Assembly (NCBI GenBank): GCA_947452365.1
Contig: CANGCO010000005.1
Location: 18,636-82,635 of the forward strand
DNA length: 64,000 bases
Direction: 5' to 3'
From: Caulobacteraceae bacterium
GTDB lineage: Bacteria; Pseudomonadota; Alphaproteobacteria; Caulobacterales; Caulobacteraceae
Shown here: piece by piece, positions 27,040-35,212 of the stretch
How the letters are laid out: each line of letters begins with the position of its first letter
How positions within the stretch are numbered: the first letter of the stretch is position 1
The notes under the pieces: generated by a model
Told to the model about the DNA's origin: nothing
The model's input: the letters and a program-made list of their open reading frames with translations, nothing else
The model's database searches: none
Position numbers and translations under genes: made by a program

Positions 27040-27056
27040 AACCCCTTAGAGGGGTT
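27040..27056 (-). terminator. Hairpin at the end of the first CpdA-like gene
   Basis: AACCCCT (27040-27046), loop TAG, AGGGGTT (27050-27056) is a perfect seven-pair stem overlapping the TAA stop. Only a short T stretch follows on the minus strand, so its strength as a terminator is uncertain. Confidence 0.45.
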
Positions 27057-27888
27057 AGGGCTTAACAAACGGGTGCGTATAATTGACGGCTGTCGGCCAG
27101 GGTCCGCTCACGCAGAAATGGGATGTAATCTCTCCAGCATCAAACATATGGATCATGAAGCCAGGCGGCTCTTCGGTTAAAATCTCCCGGCCGTCGGGCA
27201 CCCGCATATCGACCGGGCTTAGGTCGAGTGTGAGTTGTATGGATGTGGCCGGGGATACGGTGACGAGGCTGTTGGCAAACCGACGCACAAATGCGCGATG
27301 AAGGTGTCCGGTCGTGACAGCGCATACCTGACTGTGTTGGCTTAGGATTCTATCGAGGCGGAGAATCCATTCTGCGCTCGGGTCTGGGTCCATCCATCTT
27401 ATCCCGCTCGCAATCGGCGGGTGATGCAGAGCGATCAGGGTTGGCGTGCCTGGTCGATCCGTTAGGGTTTGAACAAGCCATTCGGCGCGTTGTTCGCAAA
27501 ACGCACCACCCTCTCGACCCTCATCGAGCGTGTCGCATATCACAATCCGATACTCTTCGAACTCAAGCGTGTATTGAATGAAACCATGTGAATCCGATAC
27601 AATATTGGGCGCGGAAAACTGTGATAGCGCGGCCAATCGATTGTCGTGATTGCCAACACCCAAATAGATTGGCAGGTCTGTTTGCGCGAGTATGGCTTTA
27701 AGGGCCGCATATTCCTCGATGCGTCCACGATCGACGAGATCGCCTGTGGCAATGATGGCTAGGGGGCGAGGGCGCAGGGCTTCAATAGACCTTAAGGTTT
27801 GATGCAGACGATCTCTATTGCGGGCCTGATCTAGGGGGGCTTCAGACGTCGTAATATGCAGGTCAGTAATTTGCGCGATCGTAAACAT
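27055..27888 (-). CDS. CpdA-like 3',5'-cyclic-nucleotide phosphodiesterase (copy 1)
   Basis: A 277-residue class III calcineurin-like phosphodiesterase that probably hydrolyses cAMP. The binuclear metal motifs are all present in order: ITDLH, GDLVDRG, GVGNHD, LHHPPI and TGHLHRA. ATG 27888 has AGGAG seven bases upstream. It lies upstream of the curli/adenylate-cyclase operon on the same strand, so a cAMP sink and source are neighbours. A paralogue with roughly four in five identical residues is at 50626-51459. Cyclic-nucleotide specificity is inferred from the CpdA/Rv0805 family; other phosphoesters are possible. Confidence 0.87.
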   Translation of the reverse strand: MFTIAQITDLHITTSEAPLDQARNRDRLHQTLRSIEALRPRPLAIIATGDLVDRGRIEEYAALKAILAQTDLPIYLGVGNHDNRLAALSQFSAPNIVSDSHGFIQYTLEFEEYRIVICDTLDEGREGGAFCEQRAEWLVQTLTDRPGTPTLIALHHPPIASGIRWMDPDPSAEWILRLDRILSQHSQVCAVTTGHLHRAFVRRFANSLVTVSPATSIQLTLDLSPVDMRVPDGREILTEEPPGFMIHMFDAGEITSHFCVSGPWPTAVNYTHPFVKP

Positions 27889-28096
27889 GTACCAACTCCT
27901 AAACCTTCGCCTCAAACCGTGAAGGGGATTCGGCGCTTATAGTCAAAATTCGCCAGTAAAACGCCCAGATTCCAGACCTCGTCATGAACAAAAGGACTGG
28001 GTCGCGGCCATGCAATGCCCGATTTTCCAAGCTATATAGCCGGTTTATGAAGGTTTAATGGATCGCGGCGAGTACTGGCGAAGGGTAATCTGGCGG

Positions 28097-28260
28097 TTGT
28101 GTCAGTCCAATGCGAAACTGCCTGCGCTTGGGGGAGTGAAGGCAGGGCGCTTCTGGCCCTAGGCCAAGAGGGGTTTTACTCAGCCAAGGTAGAGGCGCTC
28201 AGGTCCGGCTCGTTTTGCCGGGTGTTGAGGTGGCGATTTGGCGATCCGACCACGCGCTCT
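28097..28260 (-). repeat. Decayed IS6-family element end (remnant A)
   Basis: The bases here match the end of the IS copy at 63398-64000: the GTCAGTCCAATGCGA terminus, CAGGGCGCTTCTGGCC and CCGGGTGTTGAGGTGGCGAT occur in the same order and orientation, after which similarity stops. It is the 3' end of a transposase gene plus terminal sequence, heavily mutated, with no open frame. Confidence 0.65.
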
Positions 28261-28307
28261 GAGCCGACCAGAGACGCAAGCTTTTTGGGCCGGCATGACC
28301 GAAGGGA

Positions 28308-28955
28308 CTACGTCAAGCTAGGATTTTGCCTCGACGACCTCATGTCTGCCAACTGCTTGACCCATGCGGTCAGGATAATCAGCCAAGCTAGACCGTGAAC
28401 TGAGTACTTGATCGTGTCACAGAGGGGAACCAGCCAGTACAGCGTCGACAGCACAAGGCCGTCCTGGGCCGGATAGTTGAGGATAATGACTGGCATCAAG
28501 GTATTGGCGATGAGCACGGATGCGAGATAGACGAATGCCATTCCATCACAAAGGGTCCGCACGCCGTTTGACCGGATCGTGGATCGGTAGACGCACATCA
28601 GGAAACAGCAGAAGGCGGGAGGGGCCAGAGTATCAGCGCCAAGCTGGAACTGCGCATACATCTTGCGCCCCCCCTCATTCAGGGCATGGGCGAACTGAAC
28701 GATTTCGTGCTGCTGGTATCCGAACTGCACGTCTAGCGGTGGGATGCCGCCTGTGAGCGCCGTCAGCACCTTGATCTGAGATGTCACGAACCCGAGCGAG
28801 GGGACCAGTGCGGCGGCGGCGATTGCGATCCCCAGGGGGTTAGACAGCAAGCGCTTTCCGGTTGGTGACAACATCACAAACAGGGTCAGCAGGGTCCAGG
28901 CCAGTCCGATCAGCGAGATGACTGAATAGAGCGAAGGATCAAACAATAAGGTCAT
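28308..28955 (-). CDS. Integral membrane protein of unknown function
   Basis: A 215-residue protein with about five hydrophobic segments, for example VISLIGLAWTLLTLFVMLS, NPLGIAIAAAALVPSLGFVT, FVYLASVLIANTLMPVIIL and SVHGLAWLIILTAWV. Two Cys residues lie in FCCFLMCVY. I do not recognise the family. The ATG overlaps the stop of the upstream lipoprotein gene (ATGA at 28952-28955), so the two are translationally coupled and probably act together, perhaps as a membrane partner for the haem-bearing propeller protein. Both lie between two IS6 remnants. Confidence 0.65.
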   Translation of the reverse strand: MTLLFDPSLYSVISLIGLAWTLLTLFVMLSPTGKRLLSNPLGIAIAAAALVPSLGFVTSQIKVLTALTGGIPPLDVQFGYQQHEIVQFAHALNEGGRKMYAQFQLGADTLAPPAFCCFLMCVYRSTIRSNGVRTLCDGMAFVYLASVLIANTLMPVIILNYPAQDGLVLSTLYWLVPLCDTIKYSVHGLAWLIILTAWVKQLADMRSSRQNPSLT

Positions 28956-30649
28956 TTGCGCGCCATTGCTCCGCTAGGGTCAATACAGATCACTTCTGTC
29001 TCATTGCCTTCCAGAGCTGCGTTCAGGATCGGACTGTTGGTCGTGCAGGCCCACCCGGACGCCGTGAAGGTAAAGTCTCGGGTGAAGGTGCCGCGCAGAG
29101 GCATGGGGTAAACGATGAACCGCTTCTCTTTCGGCAGAAAACGATAGACGCGGTCCGTCGCGGTCTCGTTGATCCACACCTCCTGCGTGACCGGGTGAAT
29201 CGCAAGGGCATAGGGCGCTGGGCGATAGCCTGCGGCAAACTCTGGCATGGGATAGACCTCGCTCTTCATGCTCGCCGGATCAATCTTGGCGATCATGCCT
29301 TCGCTATAGCCCGTCACCCAAAGCTTACCCTTGGCGTCGAAGCGAAGGCGACGCGGGCCTTCGACCGGCGAGTCAAATTCCGTCACCGCAAAGGTCTTGG
29401 GATCGATGGCGCCAAGCTTGTCACCCCACAGGCGCGCGTACCAGACGCGGCCATCGACAGGGCTGACATCAATGCCGTAGGGCAGGGTGCCACCCGCCCC
29501 GCCCCGTGGCTTGAGCTTGGGCAGGTTGATCAGCTTGATGTTGCCGCTGACCGGATCAAGCCGACCCACCTGCGACGACGCCGCCAGCGTGAACCAGATG
29601 ATGCCATCGGGGCCAATACGGATTGTGTGGGGGTAGCGTGCGGGCTCGGGAAGCACGAATGAGGCTTTCCATGTCCGGGTCTTTGGGTCGAAAACGCCGA
29701 TCTCGTCGGACCCGGCATTGGTCGTGTACCAGTACCCGCTCTTGCCCAAGGCCAGGGAATGGGGCCCGGGTTCCTTGGATCGTGAGGAATAGCTGTCCCC
29801 TGCGCCAATGGCGGGACGCATGGACGGCGGCTGTTTGACAAGGACAGACTTTCCGGAATCGAGGTCCGTCACCGCCATCTGGCTTCCCGAACGGTCGACA
29901 GTATACATCAGGCCGTCGGCAGGGTTGATGTCTGCGTCATGCGGAAAGACGGTGTTATCGAGCCTGTATTCATGGATGACGGCCCGCTGGATTTCGTCGT
30001 CAACGGGAAACACCGGACGCACCTTGGGCGGCTGTCCTTTGAAACCGGCGTAAAGCAAGGCGGCGCGGCGCTCGATCAGCTTTGGATCTGGATTGCCAAG
30101 AAAGCCCTGCATGGTCTTGACCATGTCTACCCACTGATCGAGCGGGCGCGGTGCACGCGTGACGCTATTGCCCAAGGCATGGCAGCCTGCACAATCGCGC
30201 TGCAGGTTTTGGCGGCTAAAGATCGCCTTTGGATCCTTGTCAAAGGCGAGGTTCCCGAAATGATAGGCCGATGGCAGGCTTTCGGAAATCTGCTCCAAGT
30301 CGGTCATCGGTTTGAGGACCGCCTGCAGCTTGACAGGCTTGCCAACAATAAGCGTCAGCTTGTTCGTCTCGTCCTGGTAATAGGGCAGGCGAAACCGGAC
30401 CGTGACTGCCCCCGCCAAACGCGTCGATAGTGCGTAACGCCCCTTTTCGTCGGTGAATATGCTTTCCGAGATACCGGATGTCTCATTAGTCACCCTGACC
30501 ATCACACCCTTGAGCGGTTTGCTATGATCGTCCTTAACGACCCCCTTCAAAATCGGCGGGGTCACAGCCTGCAAAGCTTTGGGGGATTCTTTTGCCGAAC
30601 AGGCCAAGAGCGCCAAGCCCAAGCCAACAATCAAAGATATCCGCTTCAT
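28952..30649 (-). CDS. Lipoprotein with carboxypeptidase-like, cytochrome c and Vgb-like propeller domains
   Basis: A 565-residue lipoprotein (lipobox LALLAC). After the lipid anchor comes a carboxypeptidase-regulatory-like beta-sandwich (about 35-125: ILKGVVKDDHSKPLKGVMVRV), a single c-type haem site CAGCH (about residue 155), then a beta-propeller resembling virginiamycin B lyase or SMP-30 (about 230-550), with repeated WFT/LWVTGY-type blades. ATG 30649 is chosen because an upstream frame runs into the IS remnant. Probable role: a periplasmic redox or sensing protein that receives electrons at the haem. No streptogramin-lyase activity is implied. Confidence 0.75.
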   Translation of the reverse strand: MKRISLIVGLGLALLACSAKESPKALQAVTPPILKGVVKDDHSKPLKGVMVRVTNETSGISESIFTDEKGRYALSTRLAGAVTVRFRLPYYQDETNKLTLIVGKPVKLQAVLKPMTDLEQISESLPSAYHFGNLAFDKDPKAIFSRQNLQRDCAGCHALGNSVTRAPRPLDQWVDMVKTMQGFLGNPDPKLIERRAALLYAGFKGQPPKVRPVFPVDDEIQRAVIHEYRLDNTVFPHDADINPADGLMYTVDRSGSQMAVTDLDSGKSVLVKQPPSMRPAIGAGDSYSSRSKEPGPHSLALGKSGYWYTTNAGSDEIGVFDPKTRTWKASFVLPEPARYPHTIRIGPDGIIWFTLAASSQVGRLDPVSGNIKLINLPKLKPRGGAGGTLPYGIDVSPVDGRVWYARLWGDKLGAIDPKTFAVTEFDSPVEGPRRLRFDAKGKLWVTGYSEGMIAKIDPASMKSEVYPMPEFAAGYRPAPYALAIHPVTQEVWINETATDRVYRFLPKEKRFIVYPMPLRGTFTRDFTFTASGWACTTNSPILNAALEGNETEVICIDPSGAMARK

Positions 30650-30818
30650 TTGTATCGCCGCGAGCATAATGTCAGGTCCTAGGCGCTTGGTGCCACGCGT
30701 ATTTACCGCTCCCACACCTAATCTCAGCCCACATGCTTTTACAAGTCCATATTTGAGAGATATCCCAATTATCCATCCGGCCCACCTATAAACTTGCTTA
30801 AAATCCAACCCGCAGGTG

Positions 30819-31232
30819 CGGCCAGACCAATGCGAAAGTGTCTGCGCTTTGCGGATCAAGGGCAGGGCGCGTCTGGCCTTAGGCCATGAGCAACTTCCAC
30901 TCAGCTAAGGCGGCGGAGCCTAGGTCTTTGTCGATCTGCCGGGTGTTTAGGTGGCGATCATGGTTAAAAGGGTTGTGAACCGAGCCGTGTACCGAGGCGA
31001 ATTTCTGGAGAGTTTTCATCCGCCGGAACCGGCGCATGGCGCGTTCTCGTCGTCGGAAGGGTAGGTGTGAATTCTCGACTCTGTTGTTCTATCGACGCCC
31101 ATTCACCTGTTTTCCGATCGCCCCGACTTCTGTCAGCGCTGCCGGGTAGGACTTTAGACCATCGGTCACGATCACCTCGGGCGATGAATTGAAATACCGG
31201 AATGGGCTTTTGGGCTGGGTCATCCGGCATAG
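30819..31232 (-). pseudogene. Decayed IS6-family transposase (remnant B)
   Basis: Extended similarity to the IS copy at 63398-64000: the CCAGACCAATGCGA terminus, AAGGGCAGGGCGC, TTGTGAACCGAGCCGTGTAC, TTTCATCCGCCGGAACC and CGGTCACGATCACCTC blocks occur in the same order. Frameshifts and stops break the transposase frame, and similarity ends near 31181. Same orientation as remnant A at 28097, so the two flank the intervening gene pair as direct repeats. Confidence 0.75.
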
Positions 31233-31465
31233 GTTATGCCGTTGGCGGACATCATCAATTTTACTCTGACAACACCGCCGGCGATTCTTACAGGAAAGGC
31301 GGTGGCCTTTTTCCAGTCTGGGCCGGCCTATAGAAGCTAGCCTCGCTATGACGAGCGCGCAGGGTCTGAACCCCAGGATCGCAGATCCTGTGCAAAAACT
31401 GGTCGTATTTGACCAGAATTAGGGAGGTCCTGATCGGTTAGGTGGCTTCGCTGCTCGGCGGTTGG
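31233..31465. other. Intergenic sequence, no gene supported
   Basis: About 230 bases between IS remnant B and the end of the HbpS-like lipoprotein gene. It contains no convincing coding frame. It may include further decayed mobile-element sequence beyond the recognisable IS part, but I cannot match it to anything in the window. Confidence 0.4.
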
Positions 31466-33511
31466 CTACAAGCCCTCGCAAACATTTTGCTCTGAACTGC
31501 CCAGAAACGGTGCCACAGGGCAGCTGGCATAACGCAGGCGAACCCCGCTGCCGATCGGAACCACGATATTGTCAGCGCGCCGCGCCTTTGGTGCATTGCT
31601 AATCGAGCCAACGCGTAGGGCGCCATTGTTCAAACCAAGGAAGCTGACCATGTCGTCCTGGTCGATGCCATCCCCCGAAACCCCGATAGCGCCGACCATG
31701 GTTTCACCGCGATAGATGGGGACGGCGCCCGGGAAAATCTGAATGCCATTGGCCAGTCTGCGCTGGCCGGTTGGGGCGTCTGGAAGGCCGGTACATTGGG
31801 TGCCAGTGTCATTCACGATGCCAAGGCTTCCCCGAACATGCAGGGCATGCTGCAAAAGATTAGACTTGATGAGTGCTACCTGCAGGCCGGTCGCGAAGGG
31901 ATTGAAATCTGCGATGGGGCGAGACAAGGGGCCATTGGGTCGTCCAAGTTCACCATCGGGAAAATAAGGCCGCGCTAGATTTGCGATTGATCGCGCGCCA
32001 AACGCATACTTGCCTGTAAGCGCATCGGGGTCGTTTAAGAAGGTCTTGAACCGCTGTGCAAAGAGCGGAACTTCTGCGTCAAGCGTATCATTCAGTTGCT
32101 GTTCGGCTTTCGGATTTGCAAAAAAGGCGACGGTGCGCGCCTTTTGTACGGATACATCTGTGCCAAAAACAGGCGCATCGGGCGATCGGACCAAGCCCAG
32201 CACCTTGCCATAACTGTCGACAATGCTGATGGTCATCTGCGCGTGGCTGTCCAGTGGCCTGCGGATTGCGCCGCGGGCCTTGGCCATAACGCGGTAGGCC
32301 TCTTCCAGAACGGTTTGAACCTCAGGCGCGCTTAAGGCCTGACCGACGTCAGCCTGGTCCGTACCGGCTCGGATTGGGTAACGATTATGACCACTGCCAT
32401 CGGTCAGAACAAAAGCGTCGGGAAAGCTGAATTCGGCTGTGCTCGAACGACGATAGCCGCTGGCCTCGGTACCATAGGCAGCGCCACCACGCAGTGTCCC
32501 ATCGGTGTAGCCTCGGACCGCAATCAGATTACCATATGTCGCATCGACCGCTGAAAATCGGGTTTCCAAGGGGTGTAAATTGCCGACCGTTGCATCACTA
32601 TAGCGCAGCAAGGTTCCGCTCAGGGATATCCTGTCGGCTGTGATGGTGTCGGGGGCGGCAAAGCCTTGCGAACCTGCCAAGGCGATTTTTTCTTCGGCAT
32701 CACTGTCGATATCGAGAATATTGGGGTCAAACCCATAGTCTCCATCTGCCATGACCCCAACCCCACCGACGACGACGCCGTTCTTGTATAGGGGAAATCC
32801 ACCCGGGTCGGCCGCTAGGCCAAGCGGGGAGCGTTTGGGGCCAATCAAGGCGTCAGAAGCTGCGCCTGCGGTATATCGGGTATTAAGGTCGGAGCAGGGC
32901 AATTGGCTGAATTGGGCGCCGAATAGTGGGCCGCCCTCTTGGCCAACCGAGGTCGGGGAGGGGGGGAAGTGTTGTTGCACAATCTGGCTGGCTGTGCGGG
33001 TTGAAAAAGCATTGCCACTGCTCGAGATATAGGCGCCGGTTACCGCCTTGGAAATTGCGCCCATTGTAGCGTTCACATCTATGCCCTGCGCATCGATATC
33101 AACGTCGTTAAAGACATACGTCCCTGTTAATCGGCTGGTCGTCATCGTCGTGCGCGCACCCGTCATCTGAAACACGGCCAGTACATTTCCGACTCGGTCA
33201 GTTACAGCGATGATTGCGGGGGAATTGAGAGCATGTGCCTCGCCAACGGCTTGGGCAAGGACGCGCTCTACATCAAGGGTCGATAAGGACTCCTGAGCGG
33301 GCGTAGCATAAACTGCTGTTGTGGTGGATACGGGGCTGGTCGTTCCTCCGGCGCTTGAAGCTCCACTGCCCCCACCACCACCGCACCCGGCAAGCATAAA
33401 AAGTGATAAACCAAAGATCAGAACGTTCCACTTTTGTGGGGTTTGAAATGGCCGGCACCGGTGTTCGGAATGGGGTTGAGTCCAGCTTCCAATTAGGGGT
33501 GTATTAAACAT
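31466..33511 (-). CDS. Lipoprotein with two HbpS/GlcG-like haem-binding domains
   Basis: About 681 residues. A lipobox (LFMLAGC) is followed by a Gly-rich linker and two copies of the GlcG/HbpS (DUF336) fold. The first contains AIIAVTDRVGNVLAVFQM and later GVVVGGVGVMADGDYGFD; the second contains TISIVDSYGKVLGLVRS and ETMVGAIGVSGDGIDQDD. Each ends in the GxxGVxGD motif near DQD. ATG 33511 has AAGG eight bases upstream and is preferred over GTG 33520. Single-domain relatives bind haem; two fused domains on a surface or periplasmic anchor, divergent from a multihaem cytochrome, suggest haem storage or sensing for the cytochrome island. Function is inferred. Confidence 0.8.
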   Translation of the reverse strand: MFNTPLIGSWTQPHSEHRCRPFQTPQKWNVLIFGLSLFMLAGCGGGGGSGASSAGGTTSPVSTTTAVYATPAQESLSTLDVERVLAQAVGEAHALNSPAIIAVTDRVGNVLAVFQMTGARTTMTTSRLTGTYVFNDVDIDAQGIDVNATMGAISKAVTGAYISSSGNAFSTRTASQIVQQHFPPSPTSVGQEGGPLFGAQFSQLPCSDLNTRYTAGAASDALIGPKRSPLGLAADPGGFPLYKNGVVVGGVGVMADGDYGFDPNILDIDSDAEEKIALAGSQGFAAPDTITADRISLSGTLLRYSDATVGNLHPLETRFSAVDATYGNLIAVRGYTDGTLRGGAAYGTEASGYRRSSTAEFSFPDAFVLTDGSGHNRYPIRAGTDQADVGQALSAPEVQTVLEEAYRVMAKARGAIRRPLDSHAQMTISIVDSYGKVLGLVRSPDAPVFGTDVSVQKARTVAFFANPKAEQQLNDTLDAEVPLFAQRFKTFLNDPDALTGKYAFGARSIANLARPYFPDGELGRPNGPLSRPIADFNPFATGLQVALIKSNLLQHALHVRGSLGIVNDTGTQCTGLPDAPTGQRRLANGIQIFPGAVPIYRGETMVGAIGVSGDGIDQDDMVSFLGLNNGALRVGSISNAPKARRADNIVVPIGSGVRLRYASCPVAPFLGSSEQNVCEGL

Positions 33512-33734
33512 TTTAAACACCTTGAGTGCATATGAACCAGTTCCCTCAAAAAATACTGAAATTTGAATGTTATGTTAGTTTGAAATCGCAATTCTTTCTA
33601 TACAACGATTTGGATTTTATTTTTTTGATTATAATAAGGCGCGTCGCTATGAGTAGTACAATCATATATTGCTTTATAGATGAATGTATTCAATAATTTT
33701 TTGCCCTATAAAATATTGTGAACATGGATGTGCT
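33512..33734. promoter_or_regulatory. Divergent promoter region of the cytochrome island
   Basis: About 220 AT-rich bases between the divergent HbpS-like lipoprotein and first multihaem cytochrome gene, including long T runs near 33615-33640. Promoters for both directions must lie here. No FNR-type TTGAT-N4-ATCAA site was found by eye. Confidence 0.5.
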
Positions 33735-35120
33735 ATGTCGTCGGCTAAGCAGGGGATCTCTGTAAATCAGAAGAATAGTCAACTGACCTTTTTTTGCATG
33801 TTATTAGCCATTTGCATCGTCTTATTCAGGACCGAGCCAGGTTTTGCAGCGCCCACGATCCATGAAGGCGTAGCATCTTGCTCAGGCTCCGAATGCCACG
33901 CCCGCCAGGCGTCCACCGGACTCGTTGTGCGCCAGAATGAGATTATCACGTGGCAAAGCCCCTCAAGCGCGGCGGGCAGTCATAGCCGCGCTTGGCAGGT
34001 GCTTAATGGCCGCCGGGCCAGTCAGATTGCGCAAAAACTAGGATTAGAGTCGGCTGCACGAGCGCCGCAATGTCTTGGATGCCACACCGACCCGATCGCT
34101 ACGGCGCAACGCGGTGCGCGCTTTCAGATATCAGACGGCGTCGGCTGCGAGGCCTGCCATGGTGGCTCAGGTCAGTGGCTATCAAGCCATCGGGCGGTCG
34201 GTGCCAGTCATAGTAACAATGTGGCGCGCGGCATGATTGCACTCGATCAGCCCAAGCAACGGGCTGCGGTTTGTCTAGACTGCCACATGGGAAGCCAAGC
34301 CCCGGGCCAGTTTGCAAGTCATAAGATTATGGCGGCAGGACACCCGCGGCTGTCTTTTGAGTTGGACCTCTTTACTGAATTACAGCGCCATCATGATGTC
34401 GATTCCGACTATGCGGCCCGTAAATATGTTGCCGGCGGCGTGAAGACCTGGGCAGTGGGCCAGTCCCTGCTCGTTTCGCGGGCGCTTGGGCTTTACGTAT
34501 CGAGCACCAAGGCGCGGGCAGGAAGCTTTCCCGAGCTGTCATTTATGGACTGTCACGCTTGCCATCGTCCGATTTCGGATGATCCAAGCCTGTCGCCCAA
34601 GGCCGTTGCAAATAGTGAGCGCGGCACCGCGATCGATACACCCAGTTTCAATGATCAAAACATGATCATGCTATCGGCGGCTATCCGCAGTGCTGTGCCA
34701 GAATACTCCAGTCGTTTTGAGACCCAATCGCGCGCACTCCATTTCGCCATTGCGTTTGATCAAAAGTCCGTCGTGCCAAATGCCGAACGATTGCTAGCGA
34801 CCACCGAGGCCGTCACCGATGCCTTGGCTGGGCATGTATTCGGCGACAAGCAGGCTCTTGGGATTATTCTAGATATTACTGACGGTGCCCAGTCGGGTCG
34901 GTTCACGGACTATGCGGGCGCCACCCAAGCGGTCATGGCCATCGATACCCTTTTAAATGCCGAGGCGGTAAATGGCCGTATTGATGCTCAATCGCTTAAG
35001 GCCCTTCGCACGCAAACCGACCGCGCCTACCAGGCGGTGCGAGATTCTCAGGCCTTTCGGCCTGTGGAGTTTCGCCAGGCCTTGGCTCAGGTGGCGCAGG
35101 GCGTGAGGAAATTGCTGTGA
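33735..35120 (+). CDS. Multihaem cytochrome c (about five haems)
   Basis: A 461-residue exported cytochrome. The signal peptide (FFCMLLAICIVLFRTEPGFAA) is followed by four CxxCH sites (CLGCH, CEACH, CLDCH, CHACH) and one CX4CH site, CSGSECH, near the mature N-terminus. Several unpaired His residues could be axial ligands. The domain resembles the cytochrome c554 type. It is likely periplasmic and relays electrons between the inner-membrane decahaem protein and the outer-membrane complex encoded downstream. I favour ATG 33735; an upstream ATG at 33684 adds a non-signal segment. The C-terminal 200 residues lack haem sites and are helical. Confidence 0.85.
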   Translation: MSSAKQGISVNQKNSQLTFFCMLLAICIVLFRTEPGFAAPTIHEGVASCSGSECHARQASTGLVVRQNEIITWQSPSSAAGSHSRAWQVLNGRRASQIAQKLGLESAARAPQCLGCHTDPIATAQRGARFQISDGVGCEACHGGSGQWLSSHRAVGASHSNNVARGMIALDQPKQRAAVCLDCHMGSQAPGQFASHKIMAAGHPRLSFELDLFTELQRHHDVDSDYAARKYVAGGVKTWAVGQSLLVSRALGLYVSSTKARAGSFPELSFMDCHACHRPISDDPSLSPKAVANSERGTAIDTPSFNDQNMIMLSAAIRSAVPEYSSRFETQSRALHFAIAFDQKSVVPNAERLLATTEAVTDALAGHVFGDKQALGIILDITDGAQSGRFTDYAGATQAVMAIDTLLNAEAVNGRIDAQSLKALRTQTDRAYQAVRDSQAFRPVEFRQALAQVAQGVRKLL

Positions 35121-35212
35121 TGAGCATCCAGACCAGGGCGTTTGCAGCGCATATACAGTTCCGATTAATGCTGGTCATCGATCGCGCGTTAGCATGGGCG
35201 GGCAGATAGGCC

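Noticed and set aside
26874..27065. 63-codon plus-strand frame in the AT-rich gap before csgF
   Set aside because: No ribosome-binding site or similarity, and it overlaps the phosphodiesterase end.
28099..28398. 99-codon plus-strand frame over IS remnant A
   Set aside because: It is read through decayed transposon sequence on the opposite strand.
28952..30649. Streptogramin (virginiamycin B) lyase
   Set aside because: Only the propeller fold resembles Vgb; the protein also has a haem site and lipid anchor, pointing to a redox role.
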